Shown: positions 16,277-24,215, counted from the stretch's first letter. The stretch is 35,114 nt of DNA from Sphingobium sp. (GCA_017744605.1 JAGIAZ010000027.1:1-35114), one strand, 5' to 3'. Made by a program: numbers and translations. Notes: generated by a model from the letters alone, not told the origin.

Positions 16277-17368
16277 CTACTTCCCGCCGCCCGCCACCGC
16301 CTTCTTCTCCTCGGCCTGCTGCGCCCGCCAGGCCGTGATCCGCCCGCGCAGCTGGGTATTGCCCTCGTGGCAGGCATATTCGAACATCTCATATGCGTCA
16401 TTGCGCGGCCAGTCGACGCGCACGGTCCAGGGCGTGGTGAACACCTCGGGGTCGGTATAGGTCATCTCATAGGCGATGGTGTTCGCGTCGGTCATGGTCA
16501 GGCGCTCGACCATCTTCGCGGCCTTGCTCACCGGGATGCTGTTCCATGGCGGCCCACCCTGCGTCGCCTGGTTGATCGGCGAGGCGGCGCGCAGTGAGAG
16601 GTCGTCGGAGACATCGTCGCCGCTGCGGATGTTCGCGGTCTCGATGACGAGCGTGTTGCCCTCCCAGTGCCCGCGGCTGCTGCCCAGCCAACTCTCCATG
16701 AAGGCCGGCCAGCGGCTCTTCGCGCCGGTCGGAATAATGCGCACGCCAAGCATCTCGAACTCCATCACGACATAGCCGGGCGACTGCCAGATGCGGATGC
16801 CGTTATTGTAGCGGAAGGGCAGCATCGAGGCCGGCACGCCGCGCGAGACGCAGCGATCGAACGTGTCGAAATCGGCGAGCGCATTGTAATCCTGACCTTG
16901 TCGCCAGCTCGACCGCCCTGCCCGTTCCAGCGCCGAAGCCTTGGGCGTGAGCGCGGGAAGCTGGCCGTCGGCCGGGCTCACGATCATCGAGGTGCGATGC
17001 GCGAAATGGCTCTTTGCCATCCATTCCGCCAAGCCCTTGGTGCCACGCCCGCCATATTCGGCGGAATAAGCGGCATCGGATTTCTTGGCCGCCTCAAGGC
17101 GCGCGGCAAACTCGGCGTCGGTCACCCAGAAGCGGTTGCCGAACTCTTTGGGACGGGTGAGGCGGATGCGGCCCTGGTCGATCATCTCCAGTGGCCATGT
17201 GCCGCGCAAGTCCGGTTCGCCCCATGGCGTTCTGGCCGGAACGTAGGTCTTGGGAACGGGCGGCATGATCGTGAGGTCGGCCGGCGGGGATTGGGCGAAG
17301 GCTGCACCTGCGCCAGCGGCGAGCGCCATTGCCAAAGCGGCCAGAATGCGAAGGCCGAGCGTCTTCAT
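16277..17368 (-). CDS. Secreted protein of unknown function
   Basis: A 363-aa exported protein. It has a clear signal peptide (MKTLGLRILAALAMALAAGA...AAFA|QS, about 25 residues). The mature part has PDLRGTWPLEMIDQGRIRLT near the N-terminus, a central region with GHWEGNTLVIETANI and WNSIPVSKAAKMVERLTMTD, and the ending YEMFEYACHEGNTQLRGRI. This 'GhWeGdTLVvet..n' and 'ERfT..d...i.Ye.Tv.DP..yT.PWtv' pattern is a family common in sphingomonads and acidobacteria, annotated only as hypothetical. I know no function. It lies opposite to and just upstream of the kinase-carboxylase cluster, separated from it by a palindromic repeat. Confidence 0.82.
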   Translation of the reverse strand: MKTLGLRILAALAMALAAGAGAAFAQSPPADLTIMPPVPKTYVPARTPWGEPDLRGTWPLEMIDQGRIRLTRPKEFGNRFWVTDAEFAARLEAAKKSDAAYSAEYGGRGTKGLAEWMAKSHFAHRTSMIVSPADGQLPALTPKASALERAGRSSWRQGQDYNALADFDTFDRCVSRGVPASMLPFRYNNGIRIWQSPGYVVMEFEMLGVRIIPTGAKSRWPAFMESWLGSSRGHWEGNTLVIETANIRSGDDVSDDLSLRAASPINQATQGGPPWNSIPVSKAAKMVERLTMTDANTIAYEMTYTDPEVFTTPWTVRVDWPRNDAYEMFEYACHEGNTQLRGRITAWRAQQAEEKKAVAGGGK

Positions 17369-17403
17369 GCTGTTGTTGCCCCCTCCTGCATTCCATCTCG
17401 TAA

Positions 17404-17448
17404 CTCACTTCGTCATTCGCGCGAAAGCGGGAATGACGAGCGGGTGAG
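17404..17448. repeat. Palindromic intergenic repeat upstream of the kinase-carboxylase cluster
   Basis: Inverted repeat 17411-17422 / 17427-17438 (11 of 12 pairs) with a GAAA loop, inside an outer CTCAC/GTGAG pair (17404-17408 and 17444-17448). The core matches the common 'GTCATTCCCGC...' type of interspersed palindrome. Confidence 0.65.
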
Positions 17449-17614
17449 CGGACAGCGCACCCTCACAATCAAGCTGCGCATTTGTCCTGTTAGCGGTGCG
17501 CGCGAATCCTCGCGACTCTTGGCCGGTCGCGCTACAAAAGGCCCAATTGGCATATCGCCGCCGCGCAGACAGACCTCGAAGAGGCACCGCCGTCGGTTCT
17601 TGGAGAGGTTAGAC

Positions 17615-19453
17615 ATGGCTGACACGGCAAAGCAGTTTCCGCTTCCCAGCTCGTTGAAGGTGGTGCCCGGCACCGAGGCCGCGCAAGCCGCCTATCCCTA
17701 TTACACCCAGTTCGTGCCCCAGGATGACCAGAAATTCTGGTTCTACAACAGCATGCACTTCCCCGAGCCGATGCATCATTTCGACATGATCACGGCGGAA
17801 GCGGCCTATGTCGCGCTCGGCGCGGCCAACACGCGCGTGCATGTGCTCCCGACCGCCAAGGGCATCGAGCATCGCGTCATCAACGGCCGCGTCTATATCG
17901 GTGGCGTCGCCGTGACCGATCCCGAGGAAATCAAGGAGCGCGTCGGCGAATTCCAGCAGCGCGCCTTCTATTATTACGAGCATTGGGAACGGCTCTACGA
18001 CAGCTGGAAAGAGAAGATGAAGACGCTGATCGCGGACGCCCAGGCGCTGCCGAAGCCGTCTCTCTCGAAATATGAGCCGCTCGAGACCGTGCACGCCGGC
18101 AAGGGCGTCGCCAGCAACCATGCGCTGCTCGACATCTACCAGAAGCAGATCGAGGGGTACCACCGCATGTGGCACCACCATTTCGAGTTTCTGCTGCTCG
18201 GCTACGGCGCCTATATGACCTTCTTCGATTTCTGCAAGAAGGCCTTTCCCGAGATCAGCGACCAGGCGATCAGCCGCATGGTCGCCGGCATGGAAGCCGA
18301 GATCTTCCGCCCCGACGAGGAAGTGAAGCGTCTCGCCCGCCGTGCCGTGGAGCTCGGCGTCGACGGCCACTTCACCGACGGCATGAGCATCGAGCAGGTG
18401 CTGGCCGATCTCGACCGAGTCGGCAATGCCGGCAAGGAATGGCTCGCCGAGCTGGAGACCAGCCGCAACCCCTGGTTCAACGTGAGCTCGGGCGACGGCT
18501 TCTACCATTATCACCGCAGCTGGAACGACGACCTCTCGCTGCCCTTCGCGGCGCTCCCCGGCTATATCGACAAGGTCAAGTCGGGCGTGAACATCGAGCG
18601 GCCGACCGCGCAGCTGGTCGAGGAGCGCGAGCAGCTGGTCGCCGACTATCGCGAGCTGCTCGACACCGACGAGGACCGCGCGACTTACGACCAGCTGATC
18701 ACGCTCGCGCACCGCGTCTTCCCCTATGTCGAAGGGCACAAATTCTACTGCGAGCACTGGTACACCAACCTCTTCTTCAACAAGATCCGCGAGTTCGGCG
18801 CGCTGCTCGCCGAGAACGGCTTCTTCGAGAAGGAGGACGATGTCTTCCATCTCACCCAATATGAGCTGGAGAGTGCGATCATCGATCTGATGCTCGGCTG
18901 GGGCGTCGGCGCACCGCCGCGCGGACCGCAGCACTGGCCGGCCATCGTCGCCCAGCGCAAGGCCGCCATCGTCGAATGGGGCAAGCATGCGACCGCGCCC
19001 GCGCTCGGCGCCGTGCCGGACGCGATCGACGATCCGGCCATCGTCATGCTCTGGGGCATCACGCGCGAGAGCCTGGACAGCTGGCTCGACGACGGCGATG
19101 GCCCGAGCAACGAGTTGCGCGGCTTCGCGGCCTGCCACGGCGTGGTCGAGGGCACGGCGCGCGTGGTCAAGTCAGTCGAGGAAATCAGCCGCCTGCAACA
19201 GGGCGACATCCTCGTCTGCCAGGTGACCAACCCGACCTGGGCGCCGATCTTCCAGAAGATCAGTGCGGCCGTCTCCGACATTGGCGGTTCGATGAGCCAC
19301 ATGGCGATCGTCGCGCGGGAATATGGCCTGCCGGCCGTGGTCGGCACCGGCAAGGCGACGCAGCGCATCAGGGACGGATCGCGCATCCGCGTCGACGGCG
19401 GCCGGGGCACGGTCACCATCCTCGAAGAAGAGCGCGTGCTGGAAGACGCGTGA
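17615..19453 (+). CDS. Phenylphosphate-synthase-like kinase, phosphohistidine subunit (AcvA-like)
   Basis: A 612-aa (about 69 kDa) protein with the mobile phospho-histidine domain of PEP synthase at its C-terminus. GGSMSHMAIVARE contains the swivelling His562, followed by YGLPAVVGTGKATQRI. Residues 1 to about 500 are a separate helical region rich in aromatic and His residues and have no PEP/pyruvate TIM barrel. This layout matches the 70-kDa subunit of phenylphosphate synthase and AcvA of the acetovanillone system. With the next gene it is predicted to phosphorylate a phenolic hydroxyl group, using ATP through phospho-His. Start ATG 17615 after GGAGAGG; the much longer open frame from 16667 crosses the opposite gene and is not used. 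First gene of a six-gene cluster. Substrate class inferred from context. Confidence 0.88.
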   Translation: MADTAKQFPLPSSLKVVPGTEAAQAAYPYYTQFVPQDDQKFWFYNSMHFPEPMHHFDMITAEAAYVALGAANTRVHVLPTAKGIEHRVINGRVYIGGVAVTDPEEIKERVGEFQQRAFYYYEHWERLYDSWKEKMKTLIADAQALPKPSLSKYEPLETVHAGKGVASNHALLDIYQKQIEGYHRMWHHHFEFLLLGYGAYMTFFDFCKKAFPEISDQAISRMVAGMEAEIFRPDEEVKRLARRAVELGVDGHFTDGMSIEQVLADLDRVGNAGKEWLAELETSRNPWFNVSSGDGFYHYHRSWNDDLSLPFAALPGYIDKVKSGVNIERPTAQLVEEREQLVADYRELLDTDEDRATYDQLITLAHRVFPYVEGHKFYCEHWYTNLFFNKIREFGALLAENGFFEKEDDVFHLTQYELESAIIDLMLGWGVGAPPRGPQHWPAIVAQRKAAIVEWGKHATAPALGAVPDAIDDPAIVMLWGITRESLDSWLDDGDGPSNELRGFAACHGVVEGTARVVKSVEEISRLQQGDILVCQVTNPTWAPIFQKISAAVSDIGGSMSHMAIVAREYGLPAVVGTGKATQRIRDGSRIRVDGGRGTVTILEEERVLEDA

Positions 19454-19643
19454 TGATGGGATCGGCATCTATTCACCCCCTCTCCTTCAGGGGAGGGGCA
19501 GCGAGACTTGGCTCGGGCTCGGGCTCGGGCTCGGGCGCAAGCGCGAGCTTGGTCGCAGCGGGGCGGGGCTTTGCGCGGGTCCGCCCCCACTCCGACCCTT
19601 CGGCAGAGTCACGCGCCTCTGTCGAACCTGAAGGGAAGGGGCT
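19454..19643. repeat. Junction with inverted and tandem repeats
   Basis: 190 bp between the two kinase-subunit genes. CCCTCTCCTTCAGG-type sequence near 19478-19497 recurs inverted near 19626-19641 as CCTGAAGGGAAGGGG. Between them are four tandem copies of GGCTCG (19510-19533). The end of the inverted copy provides the GAAGGGAAGGGG that serves as ribosome binding site of the next gene. Confidence 0.6.
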
Positions 19644-20684
19644 GTGACCAGCGTCTCCTGGTTCGCCGACCTGCGCATCACCGATCGTCCCACCGTGGGC
19701 GGCAAAGGCGCGAGCCTGGGCGAGCTGACGCACGCCGGGATCGAGGTGCCGCCCGGTTTCGTGGTGACGACCCATGCCTTCGAACTGTTCCTCAAGGCAC
19801 TGGAGCAGTCGGCGCCGGTGCGGGCAGCCGTCGAAGCGCTCGATGCGTCAAATCTCGACGCCGTCACGGCCCTGTCCAGGACTTTGCGCGCTCGGGTGGA
19901 ACAGGAGCCGCTTCCCCAGCCCGTGGAGCGCGCAATTCTCGATGCCCATTATCAGCTGACCGGCGGTGACCTCGCCATCACCGTCGCAGTCCGGTCCTCG
20001 GCCACCACCGAGGACGCGGAGGATGCCAGCTTCGCCGGTCTGCAGGACACGTTCCTCTGGGTGCTCGACGCGCAGGACACGGTCGCACGCGTCCGCGAAT
20101 GCTGGGGCAGTCTCTATTCGGTCGAGTCCATGACCTACCGCCGCAAGCACGGCCTGCCCGAGGACGGCGTCGCCATGGCCGTGGTCGTGCAGACGATGGT
20201 CGACGCACGCACGGCCGGCGTCATGTTCACCCGCTCGCCGACGACCGGCGACAAGTCGGTCATCACCATCGAGGGTGCATGGGGCCTCGGCTCCGCCGTC
20301 GTCTCCGGCGAAGTGACGCCCGACCGCTGGGTCGTGGGCAAGATCACCGGCGAGATTTCGGTTCGCGACATCAGCGACAAGCATATTCGCCAGGTGCCCG
20401 CGCCCGGCGGCGGCATCGTCGACGAGGATCTGCCCGCCGACCTGCGCCATGCGCCCGCGCTCAGCGACGACGAGTTGCAGGCCCTGCGCGCCGTCGGCCG
20501 CAGGATCGAGAAACATTATGGCCGCCCGCAGGACATCGAATGGGCGGTCGACAAGGAAGGGAAGCTCCTTCTCCTCCAGAGCAGGCCTGAAACGGTCTGG
20601 TCCGCAAGGGAGGCCGCCCCGGTCGTCAAGACCGAGGCCGACCCCCTCAAACATGTGATGACGATCTTCGGAGGACGCAAATGA
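19644..20684 (+). CDS. Phenylphosphate-synthase-like kinase, ATP-binding subunit (AcvB-like)
   Basis: A 346-aa (about 37 kDa) protein equal to the N-terminal ATP-grasp part of PEP synthase / pyruvate phosphate dikinase. VGGKGASLGEL opens it, VRSSATTEDAEDASFAGLQD is the nucleotide-binding block, MVDARTAGVMFTRSP and IEGAWGLGSAVVSGEVTPD follow, and LLLLQSRPETVWS ends the domain. The phospho-His and acceptor domains are missing because the His domain is encoded by the previous gene. The same split is known in phenylphosphate synthase (40-kDa subunit) and in AcvAB/HpeHI. Start is GTG 19644, supported by GAAGGGAAGGGG and by the domain start. The stop overlaps the next ATG (ATGA, 20681-20684). Confidence 0.88.
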   Translation: MTSVSWFADLRITDRPTVGGKGASLGELTHAGIEVPPGFVVTTHAFELFLKALEQSAPVRAAVEALDASNLDAVTALSRTLRARVEQEPLPQPVERAILDAHYQLTGGDLAITVAVRSSATTEDAEDASFAGLQDTFLWVLDAQDTVARVRECWGSLYSVESMTYRRKHGLPEDGVAMAVVVQTMVDARTAGVMFTRSPTTGDKSVITIEGAWGLGSAVVSGEVTPDRWVVGKITGEISVRDISDKHIRQVPAPGGGIVDEDLPADLRHAPALSDDELQALRAVGRRIEKHYGRPQDIEWAVDKEGKLLLLQSRPETVWSAREAAPVVKTEADPLKHVMTIFGGRK

Positions 20685-21139
20685 GTCTCACGGCCAAGGA
20701 TGTCGAGGAGATCATGAAGCTGCTCGACGCCTCCAGCTTCGACCGGCTGAGCCTCGAAGTGAACGGGATGAAGATCGAGCTGGAGCGCAGCGGCGCGGCG
20801 CCCCGCGCACCCGCCACGCCCCTTGCCCCGGCGGCAGCGCCGGTTGCGCCAACGGCTCCCGCCGCAACCGTCCGCACCAGCACCGAACCCGGTCTCGTCG
20901 AGGTCAGGACTCCGCTGCTCGGCATCTATTATCGCGCACCCAAGCCGGGCGAGCCGCCCTTCGTGGAGGTCGGCAGCAAGGTCGATCTCGAGACGGTGAT
21001 CGGCATCGTCGAGGTGATGAAACTCATGAACAGCGTGCCCGCCGGCGTGAAGGGCGAGGTGGTCGAGATCCTCGGACGCAATGGCGCGCTCGTCGAGCAT
21101 GGCGAAGTGCTGATGCTCGTACGGCCGGAGGCTGGCTGA
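20681..21139 (+). CDS. Biotin carboxyl carrier protein of the cluster carboxylase
   Basis: A 152-aa AccB-like carrier. Residues 8-38 are the N-terminal helix-strand module (EEIMKLLDASSFDRLSLEVN onward to ELERSG). Residues about 39-70 form an Ala/Pro-rich hinge. The C-terminal lipoyl/biotinyl barrel has the biotinylation site EVMKLMNS, with the target Lys114; Val replaces the usual Ala of EAMKM. Starts with ATG overlapping the stop of the ATP-binding kinase gene, so translation is coupled to it, which ties the carboxylase to the kinase. It probably serves the biotin carboxylase and carboxyltransferase that follow and not the housekeeping acetyl-CoA carboxylase. Confidence 0.92.
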   Translation: MSLTAKDVEEIMKLLDASSFDRLSLEVNGMKIELERSGAAPRAPATPLAPAAAPVAPTAPAATVRTSTEPGLVEVRTPLLGIYYRAPKPGEPPFVEVGSKVDLETVIGIVEVMKLMNSVPAGVKGEVVEILGRNGALVEHGEVLMLVRPEAG

Positions 21140-21162
21140 GTGCGCCATGATGCAATCCTGTC

Positions 21163-21249
21163 CCCCTCCCGCTTGCGGGAGGGGTTAGGGGAGGGCCTTC
21201 CTGGCGCCACCCCGAACCCTCCCCCGACCCCTCCCGCAAGCGGGAGGGG
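21163..21249. repeat. Large nested palindrome between carrier and biotin carboxylase genes
   Basis: Two 33-bp arms (21163-21195 and 21217-21249; 31 of 33 complementary) around a 21-bp centre. Each arm is itself a palindrome of the type CCCTCCCGC TT GCGGGAGGG. In RNA it could form one long hairpin or two short ones. The right arm ends in GGGAGGGG, which is the only ribosome binding site of the GTG-started gene at 21256. Confidence 0.85.
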
Positions 21250-21255
21250 AGAAGC

Positions 21256-22617
21256 GTGATTAGACGCATCCTCATCGCCAACCGCGGCGAGATCGCGGTG
21301 CGGATCATCCGCACCTGCAAGCGGCTCGGCATCGAGACGGTGCTCGCGGTCTCGGAAGCCGACCGGGATTCGCTCGGCGCGAAACTTGCCGACCGGGCCG
21401 TCTGCATCGGCCCTGGCAGGCCCACCGACAGCTATCTGCGCGTCGAGACCGTCGTCCAGGCAGCACTCGGCACCGGCTGCGACGCCATCCATCCCGGCTA
21501 TGGCTTCCTGTCCGAGCGCGCGGCGCTCGCCAAGCTGTGCGAGGATGAGGGCGTCATCTTCATCGGACCGACAGCGGCGCAGATCGATGCCGTGGGCGAC
21601 AAGCTCAAGGCGCGCTTCCATGCCGAGGCGGCCCATGTCCCGGTGGTGCCGGGCGGACCCGTCGACACTTTGGCGGATGCGCAGGCCCTTGCCGAGAAGA
21701 TCGGCGCGCCGATCCTGGTCAAGGCCGTGGGCGGCGGCGGCGGGCGCGGCATGAAGCTGGTCGAGGATCTTGCCGACCTCCCCGCCACGCTCGACATGGC
21801 GTCGGCGGAGGCCGGCGCGGCGTTCGGCGACGCGCGCGTCTATCTCGAACGCTATGTCGCACAGGGCCGCCATATCGAGGTGCAACTGCTCGGCGACGGC
21901 GCCGGCAAGGTCATCCACCTCGGCGAGCGCGACTGCTCCGTGCAGCGTCGTTATCAGAAGCTGATCGAGGAGACGCCCGCGCCGGATCTTCCGGATCATG
22001 TCCGCGATGCGATGCATGAAGCCGCCGTCCGCTTCGCGCAGAGCCTCCACTATCGTGGCGCAGGCACGGTCGAGTTCCTCTACGATGTCCAGCGCGAGGC
22101 TTTCTACTTTCTCGAGATGAATGCCCGTATCCAGGTCGAGCATCCGGTGACCGAGGCGGTGACCGGCATCGACCTCGTCGCCCAGCAGATCGCGATCGCC
22201 CAGGGCGCCGAAAATGGTGGAGGCCTGACGCTCGACCAGTCGGACATCGGCTTTTCGGGCGCCGCGGTCGAATGCCGCGTCAATGCCGAGGATCCGAAGC
22301 GCGACTTCATGCCCAGCCCCGGCCGCGTGACCGCCGCGCTCTGGCCCAAGGGCGAGGGCATCCGCGTCGATACGCACATCGTGGACAACGCCATGATCCC
22401 GCCCTTCTATGACTCGATGGTCGCCAAGATCATCGCCCACGGCCGCGACCGCGACACCGCGATCATGCGCCTCTGGAAGGCCCTGAACGACACCCGCATC
22501 GAGGGCGTCGCGACCAATCTCGACTTCCAGGCGGAGCTGCTCGACGATCCGGACTTCGTCACCGGTGGCGTGGACACCGGCTGGCTCGCGCGGCGACTGG
22601 CGAGGGTGGAGGCGTGA
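21256..22617 (+). CDS. Biotin carboxylase subunit of the cluster carboxylase
   Basis: A 453-aa AccC-like ATP-grasp enzyme that carboxylates the biotin of the carrier protein with bicarbonate and ATP. The N-terminal domain starts RILIANRGEIAVRIIRTCKR. The ATP-grasp glycine loop GGGGGRGMK is at residues 159-167, and the metal and bicarbonate region EMNARIQVEHPVTE at 287-300, with all expected acidic and Arg residues. Length matches AccC (about 450), so no domain is fused. Starts with GTG 21256; the ribosome binding site comes from the repeat immediately upstream. Its association with a phenol-kinase and an HMGL carboxyltransferase, not with accA/accD, argues for a specialised carboxylase. Confidence 0.94.
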   Translation: MIRRILIANRGEIAVRIIRTCKRLGIETVLAVSEADRDSLGAKLADRAVCIGPGRPTDSYLRVETVVQAALGTGCDAIHPGYGFLSERAALAKLCEDEGVIFIGPTAAQIDAVGDKLKARFHAEAAHVPVVPGGPVDTLADAQALAEKIGAPILVKAVGGGGGRGMKLVEDLADLPATLDMASAEAGAAFGDARVYLERYVAQGRHIEVQLLGDGAGKVIHLGERDCSVQRRYQKLIEETPAPDLPDHVRDAMHEAAVRFAQSLHYRGAGTVEFLYDVQREAFYFLEMNARIQVEHPVTEAVTGIDLVAQQIAIAQGAENGGGLTLDQSDIGFSGAAVECRVNAEDPKRDFMPSPGRVTAALWPKGEGIRVDTHIVDNAMIPPFYDSMVAKIIAHGRDRDTAIMRLWKALNDTRIEGVATNLDFQAELLDDPDFVTGGVDTGWLARRLARVEA

Positions 22618-22640
22618 GAATGCCCAGCTCAAAAGCTGCC

Positions 22641-22717
22641 GTGCTCCTGCGAATGCAGGAGCCCAGGGCGCAAGCACCCCGCCATCCCGTCCTGGGCTCC
22701 TGCTTTCGCAGGAGCAC
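22641..22717. repeat. Palindromic repeat between biotin carboxylase and carboxyltransferase genes
   Basis: Arms 22641-22670 and 22688-22717 are complementary at 28 of 30 positions, with a 17-bp centre; each arm contains its own smaller palindrome (GCTCCTGC / GCAGGAGC). It is of the 'CTCCTGC..GCAGGAGCCCAGG' type of interspersed repeat. Confidence 0.8.
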
Positions 22718-22748
22718 ATGGTTATCTCGCTTGGCAGGGGCCTAACCC

Positions 22749-24215
22749 ATGGCTGACATCCGCCTCGTCGAAACCTCACTGCGCGATGGCCAGCAATGCC
22801 TGTGGGCCGCGCTCGGCGTCGACACCGCACGCACACTCAGCATCGCGCCGGCGCTGGAGCGGGTCGGTTTCAAGGCGATCGACTTCACCACCTCCACCCA
22901 TATGGGCGTCGCCGTGCGCTACAAGCAGGAGGATCCCTGGGAGCGCATTCGCCTGATGAAGCAGGCGATGCCGAAGACCCCGCTGCAGTTCCTCTCGACC
23001 GGCTTCCGCTTCATCGCCTGGGAGGCCGCCTCGCCCGACTTCATGGCGCTGGCATTCAGGACGCTTATGAAGAACGGCATCGGCCGCTTCGCGCTCGCCG
23101 ACCCGATGAACGACGCCGACGCCAACATAGAGGTCGCCGGCATGATCAAGCGCGACGGCGATGCCTATGTGGTCGGTGCGCTGGTCTTCACGATCAGCCC
23201 GATCCACGACGACGCGCATTATGCCGAGGCCGCGCGCAAGATGGCCGCCTGCCCACATATCGACGCGCTCTATATCAAGGATCCGGGCGGGCTTCTGTCG
23301 CCCAGCCGCGCGCAGACGCTGATTCCGGCGATCAAGGCGGTCATCGGCGACAAGCCGCTCGAGCTGCACGCGCACTGCACCATCGGGCTCGGCGAGCAGT
23401 CTTATTATGAGGCGGCCCGTCTCGGTGTCGAGGCGCTGCAGGGCGCGTCCGGGGCGCTGGGGGATGGCACCTCCAATCCATTGCTGGAGCGCGTCGTCGC
23501 CAACCTGCGCGAACTGGGCCACACGGTCGACATCGATGACGAGGCGCTGGCCGAGGTCAGCCGCTATTTCACCGCATTGGCCAACGCCGAGGGCTTGCCC
23601 AAGGGATCCCCCCAACCGTTCGACGCGGCCTATTACAACCACCAGCTTCCCGGCGGCATGGTCGGCACGATGCGCCGCCATCTCGCCGACCATCGCGTCA
23701 GCCATCTCGAGGGCGCCGTCGTCGAAGAGCTGGCGCGCGTGCGCGAGGAACTGGGCTGGCCGATCGTCATGACGCCGTTCGCGCAGATGGTGATGACGCA
23801 GGCGGTGATGAACGTGACGGGAACCGAGCGCTATGCCGTCATCCCCGACGAGGTGATCCGCTATGCAATCGGCCGCTTCGGCCACCCCAACCAGCCGATC
23901 GCGCCCGAAGTCATGGACCGCATCATGGCGATGCCGCGCACCAGGGAGCTGGCCGCCGAACCCGCCATGGCCGACCTGCCGGAGCTGCGCAAACGCATCG
24001 GCGCGCATCTGAGCGACGAGGAGTTCCTCCTGCGCGCGACCATGCCGGCCGGCCAGGTCGATGCCATGATGGCCGCCGGCTCCGCGCCGCGCGTCTATGA
24101 TCCGGGCTTGCGCCCCGCCATGGCACTGATCCGCCAGCTCGTCGCCCGCAATGACGTGGCGCGGCTCAGCATCGACAAGCCCGGCTTCAAGCTGGAGCTC
24201 GAACGCTATGGATGA
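22749..24215 (+). CDS. HMGL-type carboxyltransferase subunit (pyruvate carboxylase/OadA-like)
   Basis: A 488-aa TIM-barrel carboxyltransferase related to pyruvate carboxylase subunit B and oxaloacetate decarboxylase alpha. VETSLRDGQQ (residues 12-16 are RDGQQ, where these relatives have RDAHQS), YIKDPGGLLSPS (176-183 core) and LHAHCTIGLG (HAHC 207-210; relatives have HTHD) mark the metal site. GALGDGTSNP follows. The second half is the PYC_OADA helical domain (FDAAYYNHQLPGGMVGTMRR, IVMTPFAQMVMTQAVMNVTG). No biotin domain is fused, but the last 17 residues repeat the N-terminal module of the separate carrier protein. Predicted to transfer CO2 from biotin to the methyl of a phosphorylated or free aryl methyl ketone. 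Confidence 0.88.
   Translation: MADIRLVETSLRDGQQCLWAALGVDTARTLSIAPALERVGFKAIDFTTSTHMGVAVRYKQEDPWERIRLMKQAMPKTPLQFLSTGFRFIAWEAASPDFMALAFRTLMKNGIGRFALADPMNDADANIEVAGMIKRDGDAYVVGALVFTISPIHDDAHYAEAARKMAACPHIDALYIKDPGGLLSPSRAQTLIPAIKAVIGDKPLELHAHCTIGLGEQSYYEAARLGVEALQGASGALGDGTSNPLLERVVANLRELGHTVDIDDEALAEVSRYFTALANAEGLPKGSPQPFDAAYYNHQLPGGMVGTMRRHLADHRVSHLEGAVVEELARVREELGWPIVMTPFAQMVMTQAVMNVTGTERYAVIPDEVIRYAIGRFGHPNQPIAPEVMDRIMAMPRTRELAAEPAMADLPELRKRIGAHLSDEEFLLRATMPAGQVDAMMAAGSAPRVYDPGLRPAMALIRQLVARNDVARLSIDKPGFKLELERYG

Noticed and set aside
16667..17614. Upstream extension of the phospho-His kinase gene (316 more codons)
   Set aside because: It reads antisense through the secreted-protein gene and the palindrome, and a good ribosome binding site precedes ATG 17615.
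20681..22617. Housekeeping acetyl-CoA carboxylase accB-accC pair
   Set aside because: The carrier overlaps the kinase gene, an HMGL-type carboxyltransferase and not accA/accD follows, and the biotin site is EVMKLM instead of EAMKM.
20929..22836. A 635-codon minus-strand frame opposite the carrier and biotin carboxylase genes
   Set aside because: Low-complexity Arg/Ala/Asp-rich translation with no domain; the plus-strand genes have full family motifs.
17615..24215. Phenol carboxylation by phenylphosphate carboxylase
   Set aside because: The kinase resembles phenylphosphate synthase, but no UbiD-type phenylphosphate carboxylase subunits are present; a biotin-dependent carboxylase follows instead.
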